A stretch of DNA of 64,000 nucleotides from positions 434,001 to 498,000 of the forward strand of contig NZ_FXAK01000010.1 in NCBI RefSeq assembly GCF_900177515.1. Direction: 5' to 3'. A program made the translations under genes and the position numbers. The notes below the pieces were generated by a model, which saw only the letters and a list, made by a program, of their open reading frames with translations, was not told the DNA's origin and made no database searches. Shown one piece after another: positions 56,105 to 64,000 of this stretch (position 1 is the stretch's first letter; the number at the start of each line of letters is the position of its first letter). The DNA is from Azospirillum oryzae (lineage in GTDB: Bacteria > Pseudomonadota > Alphaproteobacteria > Azospirillales > Azospirillaceae).

Positions 56105-56496
56105 TCCTGCGGGGCCTGGGTCGGCCGGCGCGGCGGCAGGGCGGTGGAGTTCAGAAAACGGACGACCTGCTCCTCCTCCAGCGGCTTGGGCATGAAGGCG
56201 GCGCCGACCGCGCGGATGCCCGACACCACCGCGTCCTGGGCGTTGGCGGTGATGATGGCGATGTGGACGCCGGGATGGCTGCTGCGCAGCTTGGCCGCGG
56301 TGTCCACGCCATTGTCGCCGGGCATGTTGTAATCGATGATCGCGACATCGACCGGCGTGTCCTGCAACGTCTTGAAGAGTTCGTCACCGTTCGCCGCCTC
56401 GACCACCGACCAGTCGGGCTTGTTGCGCAAGACCATGGCCCGCACATGCATGCGCGAAAGCTTGCTGTCGTCGACGATGATTGCAGTCTTACTCAA
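56101..56496 (-). CDS. CheY-like response regulator, first gene of the operon
   Basis: 131 aa. Receiver domain: IIVDDSKLSRMHVRAMVLRN, DVAIIDYNMPGDNGVDTAAK with the phosphoacceptor Asp, IITANAQDAV and FMPKPLEEE with the Lys. The start is a TTG at 56496 with AAAAGG eight bases upstream; no ATG fits. Distinct from the second CheY. The YNMPGxNG loop is typical of single-domain regulators that act with a CheC- or CheX-type phosphatase, which is the next gene. Confidence 0.9.
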   Translation of the reverse strand: MSKTAIIVDDSKLSRMHVRAMVLRNKPDWSVVEAANGDELFKTLQDTPVDVAIIDYNMPGDNGVDTAAKLRSSHPGVHIAIITANAQDAVVSGIRAVGAAFMPKPLEEEQVVRFLNSTALPPRRPTQAPQE

Positions 56497-56646
56497 GATA
56501 TAAGCCTTTTGGATGGAGATCGGCCGACGATGTTGGCCCTGGGCCGAATTGTGCGCAAGTATACAGGATGAAAAGTGGCGCGCCAGTCCCCTTAAATGCG
56601 TTCGGGATTTTGGGTGCGCGCCCTCCGGCCGACTCATGCTATCGAA

Positions 56647-59600
56647 ATGGCCCGTTCCATCCCTTGGCACCCCTCGCTCATGCCGCCACCCGCAGCCCCC
56701 GCCAGATTGGCCGCCCTCCTGCGCGAGGCGCTGGCCCACCACCGCGCCGGCGATCTGGACGGGGCGGAGCGCGCCTATCGCGCCATGCTGGCCGCCGACG
56801 GCGCGAACGCCGACGCGCTGCATCTGCTGGGCGTTCTGCACCACCAGCGCGGCCGGGATGCCGACGCCGTCCGGCTGATCGGGCAGGCCATCGCCCGGCG
56901 CCCGAAGATGGCGGAGCAGCATGCCAACCTCGGCCTCGCCCTCCACGCGCTGGGCCGGCTGGAGGAGGCGGAGGCGGAATACCGCCGGGCGCTCGCCCTG
57001 CGCGAGGCCTATGCCGAGGCGCACAACAGCCTGGGCAGCGCCCTGCAGGAGCAGGACCGGCTGGCGGAGGCCGCAAGCCATTACCGCCGTGCGCTCGACC
57101 TCGACGCCGGCTATGCCGAGGCCTGGGCCAATCTCGGCACGCTGCTGCGGGCGCAGGACGACTATGGCGAGGCGGAAACGGCGTTGCGCCACGCCCTGCG
57201 CCTCGACCCCGGCCATGCCACCGCCCTGACCAACCTCGGCGTCGTGCTGAAGGAGACCGGCCGCACCGGCGAGGCCGAGGCGGCGCACCTGGAAGCGCTG
57301 CGCCTTGCCCCCGGCGATGCCGAGACGATGGTGAACCTCGCCCTGCTGCGCGAGGCGCAGGGGCGCGGCGAGGAGGCGGAGGCGCTCTATCGCAACGCGC
57401 TCGTCCATGCCCCCGGCTTCGCGCTGGCCCGTTGGAACCTCGCCCTGCGGCTGCTGGGCCAAGGGCGGCTGGCCGAGGGGTGGGACGAGTATGAGGCCCG
57501 CTTCGCCTCCCGCCGCGTGTCGGCCGGGCGCAGCATCGCCCTGCCGGCCTGGGACGGCGCGACCGGCCGGCGCGTGCTGGTCTGGCGCGAACAGGGGCTG
57601 GGCGACGAGCTGATGTTCGGCACCGCCCTGCCCGACCTCGCCGCAAGGTTGGGGCCGGGGGCGCTGGTGGTGGAGGTCGATGCCCGCCTGACCGGGCTGG
57701 TCGGCCGCGCCCTGCCCGGCGTCACGGTGCGGGCGGAGACGACCGGCCCGACGGATGCCGACGCCCATTTGGCGATGGGATCGCTGCCGCGGCGGTTGCG
57801 CCCGACCCTGGTCGATTTTCCCGCCCGGCCGTCCTGGCTGGCGCCCGACCCGGCGCGCGCCGCGGCATGGGCCGAGCGGTTGGCGGACTTGGGACCGGGT
57901 TTGCGCGTCGGCATCTGCTGGGGCAGCCAGAACATGCTGGGGGAGCGCAAGGCCTCCTACACCGCGCTGGCCGACTGGGCGCCGCTGCTGACCCTGCCCG
58001 GCCTGATCCCGGTCACCCTGCAATATGACGGGCGCGAGGCGGAGATCGCTGAAGTCGAAACGCGGCTGGGTGTCCGCATCCGGCGCTGGCCGGACACCGA
58101 CCTGAAGAACGATTTGGAGGGAGTCTCCGCCCTGATCGCCAACCTCGACCTCGTGGTGACGGTGGCGAGTTCGGTCGGCGAGATGGCGGGCGCGCTGGGG
58201 GTGCCGGTCTGGCGCTTCGGCCCGGCCGGCGACTGGACGGCTTTGGGCAGCGGCGCCCGGCCCTGGTTCCCGTCGATGCGGCTGTGGAGCACACGCCCCG
58301 GCGAGGGGTTGGCCGACCTTCTGGCCCGCATGGCGGCGGAGCTGCGCCGGCTGGTCCCGTCCTCGCCCCCTGCCCCACCTGTCGAAGAATGGCTGGCCGA
58401 AGCCCGCTCGCTCCACGAGTCCGGCCGCTGGCCCGAGGCGGAGAAGGCCTATCAGCGCATCCTCGACCAGGGTGGCGAGGTGCCGGCGGCGCTGGAGGGC
58501 TACGCGCTGCTCGGCCATCAGGCCGGCCGTCCCGACATCGCCGCCACCCTGCTGAGCCGCGCCATCGCGGCGGAGCCGACCGCCGACCGCCACAAGCGCC
58601 GCGCGCTGGCCCATCAGGAGATGGGCGCCCTGGCCGACGCCGAGGCCGACTGGCTGGCCGCCGCCACGCTCGCCCCCGACGACGTGGAGGCGCTGGGCAA
58701 TCTCGGCGCTCTGCGCTTGTCCCGCGGCGCGGCGGCCGAGGCGGCTGAGGCGACCGACGCGGCGCTGCGCTTCGCACCGTTTCATGCCGGGCTGTGGGCC
58801 AATGCCGGGCTGGCGCGGCAGGCGCTGGGTGGCGACGGCCTGCCCTACTTCCAGCGGGCGCTCGCCCTCGACCCGGCTTTGGCCGAGGCCTGGACCGCCC
58901 TATCGGCCGACGCCTTGCGGGTTCCCGTCCATGCCGCCGAGGCGGAGCGCGCCGCCGGCCGGGCCTTGCGCCTGCGCCCCGGCGACCCGGCGGCGACCAG
59001 CAATCTGGGGCTGGCGGCCCTGGCGCTCGACCGGCCGGTCGACGCGGTGGCGCATCTGCGGCTGGCGCTCCAGGGCCGGCCGGGCGACCTCGGCACGCTC
59101 GGCAACCTCGCTTTGGCGTTGGAGCGGGCGGGCGACGGCACCGCCGCCGGGCTGGTCTGGTGGCGGGTGATCCTGTTCGCCCCCGGAACCGGCGCCGGCT
59201 GGGCCGGGCTGGCGGACCTGCGGCAGCGGCAGGGCCGGCTCGACGCCGCGCTGAAGGGTTGGGGCCGCGCCCTGGCCCTGGAGCCGCGGCGGGCCGACTG
59301 GCGCTACAATCTCGGCAATGCCCTGCACGCCGCCGGTCGCCCGGCCGAAGCGGACGCGGCCTATCGCCAAGCGGTGGAGGACGATCCTACCCTGACGCTC
59401 GCCACCTTCAACCGCGGCTATGCGGCGCTGGCGCGGGGGGAGATTGCCGGGGGCTGGGCCGGGCTGGAAGCGCGCTTCGCCGCCGGGCAGGCCTTGCCCG
59501 ACCGCCGCTTCCGCGTTCCCGCCTGGGATGGCGGCGACCCGGCCGGAAAGACCGTGCTGGTCTGGCGCGAGCAGGGGGTGGGCGACGAGCTGATGTTCAG

Positions 59601-60507
59601 CGCCTGCTACGCCGACCTGATCGCACGCGCCGGCCGGGTGGTTCTGGAATGCGAGCCGCGGCTGGTCGAGTTATTCGCGCGGTCATTCCCGCGGGCGATG
59701 GTCCGCGCGGCGACGGCTGATCCGGTGGATGCCGACTGCCACGTCCCGGCGGGGTCGCTGCCCTTGCTGCTGGGCTGGGGGCTAGGGAGCTTTCCGGCGC
59801 AGGGGGGATGGCTGCGGGCGGACGGCGCGGCGGTGGAGCGGTGGCGGGGGTGGTTGGGTGGATTGGGTGGCGACGACGGCCTCCTCCCTAACCCTCCGCC
59901 GCCTTCGGCAGGAGAGGGCACTGCCGCCGCTTCACGATCAAGCGGCGCCGCCAAGCATCCTGCCCCCTCTCCCGCCAAAGGCGGGGGAGGGATGGGGAGG
60001 GGGCAGCGGATGCAGACGCCCAACCCCACCCTCACCATCGGCCTCTGCTGGCGCAGCAGCCTGCGCGGCGCACTCCGCGCCGCCAACTACGCCCCGCTGG
60101 CCGACTGGGCGCCAATCCTCACCCTGCCCGGCCTGCGCCTGATCAATCTTCAGTACGACGACTGCGAAGCCGAACTCGCCGACGCCGAACAGCGTTTCGG
60201 CATCGCCATCCACCGCCCGCCGCTGGACCTCAAGAACGACCTCGACGGTGCGGCGGCCCTAACGGCGGCGCTGGATCTGGTGATCTCCGCCGGAACGTCG
60301 GTGGCGGAGATGGCGGGCGCGCTTGGCGTACCGGTGTGGCGGATCGGGCCGGCGGGGGACTGGACGGCGCTGGGCACCGGCTGCCGGCCCTGGTATCCGT
60401 CGATGCGGCTGTTCGAACCGCGGCCGGGGGAAACGCTCGGCGACGCGCTCAGCGCCGCCGGGCGTGCCCTCAATGCTCTCAGAATGCCGGAACGACGGCG
60501 TTCTTGA
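56647..60507 (+). CDS. Giant TPR plus glycosyltransferase-9-like protein, internally duplicated
   Basis: About 1286 aa; start uncertain (ATG 56647 or 56680, neither with a ribosome site). Two homologous halves: TPR repeats (about 20-285 and 590-935) followed by a heptosyltransferase/GT-9-like domain (about 300-575 and 940-1285). The GT halves share VLVWREQGLGDELMF / VLVWREQGVGDELMF, LKNDLEGVSALIANLDLVVT / LKNDLDGAAALTAALDLVIS and GVPVWRFGPAGDWTALG. Such TPR-GT proteins are common near glycosylation or flagellin modification genes. Residues about 1080-1119 are from palindromic repeat F. The 3' end overlaps metQ by 29 bp. Confidence 0.88.
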   Translation: MARSIPWHPSLMPPPAAPARLAALLREALAHHRAGDLDGAERAYRAMLAADGANADALHLLGVLHHQRGRDADAVRLIGQAIARRPKMAEQHANLGLALHALGRLEEAEAEYRRALALREAYAEAHNSLGSALQEQDRLAEAASHYRRALDLDAGYAEAWANLGTLLRAQDDYGEAETALRHALRLDPGHATALTNLGVVLKETGRTGEAEAAHLEALRLAPGDAETMVNLALLREAQGRGEEAEALYRNALVHAPGFALARWNLALRLLGQGRLAEGWDEYEARFASRRVSAGRSIALPAWDGATGRRVLVWREQGLGDELMFGTALPDLAARLGPGALVVEVDARLTGLVGRALPGVTVRAETTGPTDADAHLAMGSLPRRLRPTLVDFPARPSWLAPDPARAAAWAERLADLGPGLRVGICWGSQNMLGERKASYTALADWAPLLTLPGLIPVTLQYDGREAEIAEVETRLGVRIRRWPDTDLKNDLEGVSALIANLDLVVTVASSVGEMAGALGVPVWRFGPAGDWTALGSGARPWFPSMRLWSTRPGEGLADLLARMAAELRRLVPSSPPAPPVEEWLAEARSLHESGRWPEAEKAYQRILDQGGEVPAALEGYALLGHQAGRPDIAATLLSRAIAAEPTADRHKRRALAHQEMGALADAEADWLAAATLAPDDVEALGNLGALRLSRGAAAEAAEATDAALRFAPFHAGLWANAGLARQALGGDGLPYFQRALALDPALAEAWTALSADALRVPVHAAEAERAAGRALRLRPGDPAATSNLGLAALALDRPVDAVAHLRLALQGRPGDLGTLGNLALALERAGDGTAAGLVWWRVILFAPGTGAGWAGLADLRQRQGRLDAALKGWGRALALEPRRADWRYNLGNALHAAGRPAEADAAYRQAVEDDPTLTLATFNRGYAALARGEIAGGWAGLEARFAAGQALPDRRFRVPAWDGGDPAGKTVLVWREQGVGDELMFSACYADLIARAGRVVLECEPRLVELFARSFPRAMVRAATADPVDADCHVPAGSLPLLLGWGLGSFPAQGGWLRADGAAVERWRGWLGGLGGDDGLLPNPPPPSAGEGTAAASRSSGAAKHPAPSPAKGGGGMGRGQRMQTPNPTLTIGLCWRSSLRGALRAANYAPLADWAPILTLPGLRLINLQYDDCEAELADAEQRFGIAIHRPPLDLKNDLDGAAALTAALDLVISAGTSVAEMAGALGVPVWRIGPAGDWTALGTGCRPWYPSMRLFEPRPGETLGDALSAAGRALNALRMPERRRS
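59884..60003. repeat. Palindromic repeat, copy F, in frame inside the TPR protein gene
   Basis: Left unit CTCCCTAACCCTCCGCCGCC with hairpin CCGCCTTCGGCAGG; right unit CCCCCTCTCCCGCCAAAGGC ending GGGGGAGGGATGGGGAGGGG. The spacer contains a small palindrome GCCGCTTCACGATCAAGCGGC. It lies in the second GT-like domain, in the loop before GLCWRSS, and keeps the frame. Confidence 0.85.
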
Positions 60508-61270
60508 ACTTGGTGAGGATGAATTCCTTCACCTCCGGGCTGTTGTAGGCCTTCACCAGCTTGGCGACCCAGGGCTTGTCCTTGTCGGCCTTGCGCACGG
60601 CGATGACGTTGGCATAGGGGCTGTCCGCCGCCTCGCGGGCGATGGCGTCCTTGACCGGGTCGATGCCGGCCTCCAGCGCGAAGTTGGTGTTGATGGCGGC
60701 GACGGTCACGTCATCCAGCGAACGCGGCAACTGGGCGGCGTCCAGTTCGACGATCTCCAGCTTCTTCGGGTTCTCGACGATGTCGATGGGCGAGGCCTTC
60801 AGATTGCCGCCGTCCTTCAGCTTGATCAGGCCCTTGGCCTGCAGCAGCAGCAGGACGCGGCCGCCGTTGGTCGGGTCGTTGGGAATGGCGACCTTGGCAC
60901 CCGACGGCAGCTCGTCCAGGCTCTTGACCTTCTTGGAATAGATGCCGATCGGATAGACCACCGTCTTGCCGACGCTGACCAGATCGAAGCCGCGGTCCTT
61001 CACCTGATTGTCCAGATAGGGCTGGTGCTGGAAGCTGTTGGCGTCCAGATCGCCGCCGGCCAGCGCCTGGTTCGGGATGACGTAGTCGGTGAACTCGATA
61101 ATCTGGATGTCCAGCCCGTCCTTGGCGGCGATGGGCTTCACCGCCTCCAGGATCTGGGCATGCGGACCGGCGGTGACGCCGACCTTGATGGTTTCGGCAG
61201 AGGCGGCGAAGGCGACGGCCAGGGTGGCGGCGCCGGCCAGCAGCGAAGCCAGCGAACGGAAGCGCAGCAT
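60479..61270 (-). CDS. metQ: Methionine ABC transporter substrate-binding protein MetQ
   Basis: 263 aa from ATG 61270, with AAGGAG at 8 bp; an upstream GTG is less likely. Signal peptide MLRFRSLASLLAGAATLAVA ending ASA, no lipobox. NlpA/MetQ features: VGVTAGPHAQILEAVKPIAA, FTDYVIPNQALAGGDLDANS, FQHQPYL, and GAKVAIPNDPTNGGRVLLLL. Binds D/L-methionine or related amino acids. Last gene of metNIQ. Confidence 0.94.
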   Translation of the reverse strand: MLRFRSLASLLAGAATLAVAFAASAETIKVGVTAGPHAQILEAVKPIAAKDGLDIQIIEFTDYVIPNQALAGGDLDANSFQHQPYLDNQVKDRGFDLVSVGKTVVYPIGIYSKKVKSLDELPSGAKVAIPNDPTNGGRVLLLLQAKGLIKLKDGGNLKASPIDIVENPKKLEIVELDAAQLPRSLDDVTVAAINTNFALEAGIDPVKDAIAREAADSPYANVIAVRKADKDKPWVAKLVKAYNSPEVKEFILTKFKNAVVPAF

Positions 61271-61313
61271 CTCGAACACTCCTTGGATTTCTTGGGTCAG
61301 GGGGTTTCTTGGT

Positions 61314-61982
61314 TCAGGATTTCAGATTGCGTTTGTTGACGCGGCGGGCGATCCAGTCGCCCGTCGACTGGACGATCTGCACCAGCACGATCAGCACGAT
61401 GACCACCGCCAGCATCACCTCCGGCAGGAAGCGCTGATAGCCGTAGCGGATGCCGAGGTCGCCAAGCCCGCCGCCGCCGACCGCGCCCACCATGGCCGAA
61501 TAGCCGACGAGGCTGACAGCCGACAGGGTCAGACCGGCGACGATGCCCGGCAGGGCTTCCGGCAGCAGAACCTTGCGGATGATCTGGAAGGGCGTGGCGC
61601 CCATCGCCTGCGCCGCCTCGACCAGCCCACGATCCACCTCGCGCACCGCGTTTTCGACGACGCGGGCAATGAAGGGGGCGGCGGCGACGGTCAGCGGCAC
61701 GATGGCGGCGTTGGTGCCGATGGAGGTGCCGGCGATCAGCCGGGTGAAGGGGATGATCGCCACCACCAGGATGATGAAGGGGGTGGAGCGGGTCATGTTC
61801 ACAACCGCCCCCATCACCTTGTTGAAGGCGAAGTTCTGCAGCAGTTCGCCCCGCCCGGTGACGGCCAGCATCACGCCGATGGGCAGCCCGATCAGCGTCC
61901 CGATGGCGCCCGACACCGCCACCATGTGCAGCGTGTCGACCAGCCCCTTGATCAGCAGGTCAATGATTTGCGGGGAGAGCAT
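61314..61982 (-). CDS. metI: Methionine ABC transporter permease MetI
   Basis: 222 aa from ATG 61982, 5 membrane segments. Features: VDTLHMVAVSGAIGTLIGLP, MTRSTPFIILVVAIIPFTRL, the EAA loop EAAQAMGATPFQIIRKVLLP and VGYSAMVGAVGGGGLGDLGI, all MetI. The start lies 23 bp inside the end of metN. Confidence 0.95.
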   Translation of the reverse strand: MLSPQIIDLLIKGLVDTLHMVAVSGAIGTLIGLPIGVMLAVTGRGELLQNFAFNKVMGAVVNMTRSTPFIILVVAIIPFTRLIAGTSIGTNAAIVPLTVAAAPFIARVVENAVREVDRGLVEAAQAMGATPFQIIRKVLLPEALPGIVAGLTLSAVSLVGYSAMVGAVGGGGLGDLGIRYGYQRFLPEVMLAVVIVLIVLVQIVQSTGDWIARRVNKRNLKS

Positions 61983-63015
61983 GGCCCAACACCTCGACAC
62001 CCAGATTGTTCTCTTTCACCAGCGCGATGGCGGCATCGACCTTGGCCGTGTCGCCCAGCGCCTCCACCACCAGCGTGCCGAAGGGGGCGCCCTGGATCTC
62101 GTCGATCTGGCCGTGCCAGATGTTCAGGTCCAGCTCCAGCCGGCGGCTGATGGCGCTGATGACCGGGGTGGTCGCCTTCTCGCCGGTGAAGGTGATGCGC
62201 AGCACCGGGTTGCTGCCGGGACCGGGCCGGGGCGACAGCCGGTCGCGCAGGCTGTCGGGGATGCCGCGGTTGATGACGGGATCGACGAAGCTGCGGGTGG
62301 TCGGGTGCTGCGGATGGGCGAAGATGTCGAAGACCGGCCCCTGCTCGATCACCCGGCCGCCTTCCATCACCGCCACCTTGTGGCAGATCTCCTTGATGAC
62401 GGCGATCTCGTGGGTGATGAGGACGATGGTCAGCCCCAGCCGCCGGTTGATGTCGGCCAGCAGATGCAGGATCTGCGTCGTCGTCTCCGGATCGAGCGCG
62501 GAGGTCGCCTCGTCCGACAGCAGCACCTTCGGCTTGCTGGCAAGGGCGCGGGCGATGCCGACGCGCTGCTTCTGCCCGCCCGACAGCTCCGCCGGGTAGC
62601 GGTCGCGCTTGTCGGCCAGCCCGACGAGGTCGAGCAGCGGCTCCACCGCCTTGCGGATTTCAGCATTCGGTGTTCCCGCCAGTTCCAGCGGCAGCGCCAC
62701 ATTGTCGAAGACGGTGCGCGATGACAGCAGGTTGAAATGCTGGAAGATCATGCCGATGGAATGCCGTGCCCGGCGCAGCTCCGCCGCCGACAGGGCGGTC
62801 ATCTCCACCCCGTCCACCATGACGCTGCCCGAACTGGGGCTCTCCAACAGGTTGACCGTGCGCAGAAGGGTGGATTTCCCCGCGCCGGACCGGCCGATGA
62901 TGCCGAAGATCTCGCCGCGGCCGACCGTGATGTCGACATCGGCGAGCGCCTGGACCGAAGCGCCGCCGCCGCGGGCCGGGTAGGTCTTGTGAATGTTTGT
63001 TAGCGTTATCATCAT
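61960..63015 (-). CDS. metN: Methionine ABC transporter ATPase MetN
   Basis: 351 aa from ATG 63015 (second ATG immediately after). Walker A GRSGAGKSTLLRTVNLLE, signature LSGGQKQRVGIARALASKPK, Walker B VLLSDEATSALDPETT, H-loop LITHEI, and the C-terminal NIL domain (about 270-350, LRITFTGEKATTPVISAISR) that binds methionine and shuts down transport. First gene of the operon; the leader has a long inverted repeat. Confidence 0.95.
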   Translation of the reverse strand: MMITLTNIHKTYPARGGGASVQALADVDITVGRGEIFGIIGRSGAGKSTLLRTVNLLESPSSGSVMVDGVEMTALSAAELRRARHSIGMIFQHFNLLSSRTVFDNVALPLELAGTPNAEIRKAVEPLLDLVGLADKRDRYPAELSGGQKQRVGIARALASKPKVLLSDEATSALDPETTTQILHLLADINRRLGLTIVLITHEIAVIKEICHKVAVMEGGRVIEQGPVFDIFAHPQHPTTRSFVDPVINRGIPDSLRDRLSPRPGPGSNPVLRITFTGEKATTPVISAISRRLELDLNIWHGQIDEIQGAPFGTLVVEALGDTAKVDAAIALVKENNLGVEVLGHALPANH

Positions 63016-63044
63016 TCTTCGAAGTCTGGCTTGCGGAGTTTCCC

Positions 63045-63082
63045 GGCCCTGCCCCGCTCTTCGGAAGAGCAGGGGCAAGGCC
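63045..63082. promoter_or_regulatory. Long inverted repeat in the metN leader
   Basis: GGCCCTGCCCCGCTCTTC (63045-63062) pairs with GAAGAGCAGGGGCAAGGCC (64-82) as a stem of about 17 bp with one mismatch and one bulge around a GG tip. There is no T-run, so it is not a simple terminator. It lies 30 bp before the metN start on the minus strand and could control translation or be an operator. Confidence 0.55.
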
Positions 63083-63223
63083 GGATCCGGCGCATTCTGG
63101 TCATGGTCGAAATCGCGGAGCCCCAAAGTGCCGCAGTTCGGTCCGGCAATACAGCGGTATGGTTCCGCCGCACTGGTCTGGCTTCCATGCGGTCCGCGCA
63201 GATGGAATGTACCCCACCTGAAC

Positions 63224-63421
63224 TCAGCGCCGGCGGTCAGGCAGGCGGTTCAGATGCTGGTGGGCGGCGCGCTGGGCCTGTCCGACATTGCGGAAGACGC
63301 GGCGGTCGAGATCGCGGAATGCCCAGTCGGACACGAAGAAGGTGAAGCCGCCGCGTTCGGCGACGACGATGCCGGCGGAGCGGCCCTGGACTTCGATGGC
63401 ATAGGCGTTTGTATGGGACAT
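63224..63421 (-). CDS. Small uncharacterised protein
   Basis: 65 aa from ATG 63421, with GGGGGAG nine bases upstream. Sequence MSHTNAYAIEVQGRSAGIVV then AERGGFTFFVSDWAFRDLDR reads as a compact alpha/beta domain with a basic C-terminus (ending PDRRR). No signal peptide or membrane segment. I do not know the family. It is separated from metN by about 200 bp and looks independent. Confidence 0.65.
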   Translation of the reverse strand: MSHTNAYAIEVQGRSAGIVVAERGGFTFFVSDWAFRDLDRRVFRNVGQAQRAAHQHLNRLPDRRR

Positions 63422-63957
63422 GGCGAAGGACTCCCCCGGACTATGGGTTCCGTTGCGGCGCCTGCCGGAGACGGCTGTGGCGGCGCGGCGCAATTGCGTT
63501 CAGGACTGGCGGATGTGCGGGATGGGCGCTGTGTTCTGCAGCCGCGAGGTCAGCGGCAACACAGGCCCGAACGCATCATGCAGGCCGGGAAAACGGTCCG
63601 AAGCACGGATGGGGGAGCGGAAACTCGCGAGGTCATTCCGGTCTCTCCTTCTTGAAGAGGTCCACGACCGGTATCGTGGCGCTTTAGCGTTTGGTGACGC
63701 GGCGCAAGCTGCAAAGTCAAATTGCCGCGGGATACCCCGGCGGGGCGTCCGATGGATATTTATCTATCCTTTCCGTGGAGTATGGTCAACCGCAATTCTG
63801 CGATTTGTGTGAAATAACGCATTGCGCGGATTTTCGCTGTTAAATTGGTGCGGCGCGACAGCGACAGGTGACGGGCGCGTGGAATGTGCTATCTATCGCG
63901 TCGATGGTTCATCCGGGGCATGCACATCGCCCCGGCGAGCGATGCGAGGAGAGTGTT
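63422..63957. other. Intergenic region, no gene recognised
   Basis: 536 bp. Open frames here are short and lack codon bias. The part from about 63740 to 63850 is AT-rich for this genome (GATATTTATCTATCC, GTGTGAAATAACGC, GCTGTTAAATTGG), a likely promoter and regulator region serving the gene that starts at 63958 and perhaps the small gene on the other strand. I could not place a convincing -35/-10 pair. Confidence 0.5.
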
Positions 63958-64000
63958 TTGTCCGCCGATCCCAGCGCCCAAGGGGTGACTGCCGCCGTAA
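63958..64000 (+). CDS. 5' end of a gene cut by the window edge
   Basis: A TTG start at 63958 with AGGAGAG 4-6 bases upstream begins an open frame reading MSADPSAQGVTAAV before the window ends. The ribosome site and Ala/Ser N-terminus look genuine. Nothing can be said of function. Confidence 0.5.
   Translation, partial: MSADPSAQGVTAAV

Noticed and set aside
63016-63223. A SAM-II riboswitch before metN
   Set aside because: I could not find its pseudoknot consensus; only a long hairpin is visible.

Overview
The window reads as chromosomal DNA of a high-GC alphaproteobacterium, most like Azospirillum or a close member of the Rhodospirillales. The signs are a CcrM-type GANTC DNA methyltransferase, the DUF3305/DUF3306 pair, an alphaproteobacterial-style RpoH, CbtB/CbtA cobalt transport under a cobalamin riboswitch, and a palindromic repeat family scattered between and inside genes. 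No phage, insertion sequence or CRISPR array is visible. Assignments rest on reading motifs; no database search was run.

Layout. 0-3.7 kb: a secreted Gln/Ser/Pro-rich protein, DUF3305 and DUF3306 proteins, an SDR dehydrogenase, tRNA-Asp and tRNA-Asn. 3.7-8.6 kb: an ornithine-cyclodeaminase-like reductase, folB, ccrM with a GANTC inverted repeat in its leader, rnhB, a YchJ-family protein, and a two-domain cold-shock protein with a clear terminator. 8.6-16 kb: a PAS histidine kinase, a peptide-type ABC operon with strongly eroded ATPase motifs, rpoH with a good promoter, and a DUF1989 protein. 16-22.5 kb: a LysR/VOC pair around a palindromic operator, a BMP-type ABC ATPase plus binding protein without permeases, LysE, DedA and IclR proteins. 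22.5-29.5 kb: a sigma-54 activator and a liv-type ABC operon (livG-livF-livK-livH-livM) headed by a candidate sigma-54 promoter.

29.5-46.4 kb is a cobalamin block: riboswitch, cbtB, cbtA, cobW, cobN, cobG, cobH, cobI, cobJ, (cobK reversed), cobL, cobE, cobM, (cbiD reversed), cobA, cobB, bluB. It supplies cobalt uptake, most corrin-ring methylations and rearrangements by the oxygen-dependent route (CobG is present), a,c-amidation, cobalt insertion (CobN only) and the lower ligand dimethylbenzimidazole. CobF is absent and CbiD is present. CobS/CobT and the late adenosylation and nucleotide-loop genes are not in the window.

46.3-56.5 kb is a tightly overlapped, reversed chemosensory operon: cheY, cheC, a soluble double-tip receptor, a protein with three CheW domains, cheB, a HEAT-repeat protein, cheR, cheY, cheA and a small STAS-like gene. 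No flagellar gene, CheD, CheZ or membrane receptor lies nearby, so it may control something other than swimming. 56.6-64 kb holds a very large duplicated TPR/glycosyltransferase-like protein, metNIQ (methionine uptake), a small unknown protein and the start of a gene that runs off the right edge.

The strongest points for follow-up are the chemosensory operon, the palindromic repeats inserted in frame in cobG, the TPR protein and the DUF3306 gene, the degenerate ABC operon at 10.5-13.8 kb, and the GANTC inverted repeat before ccrM.
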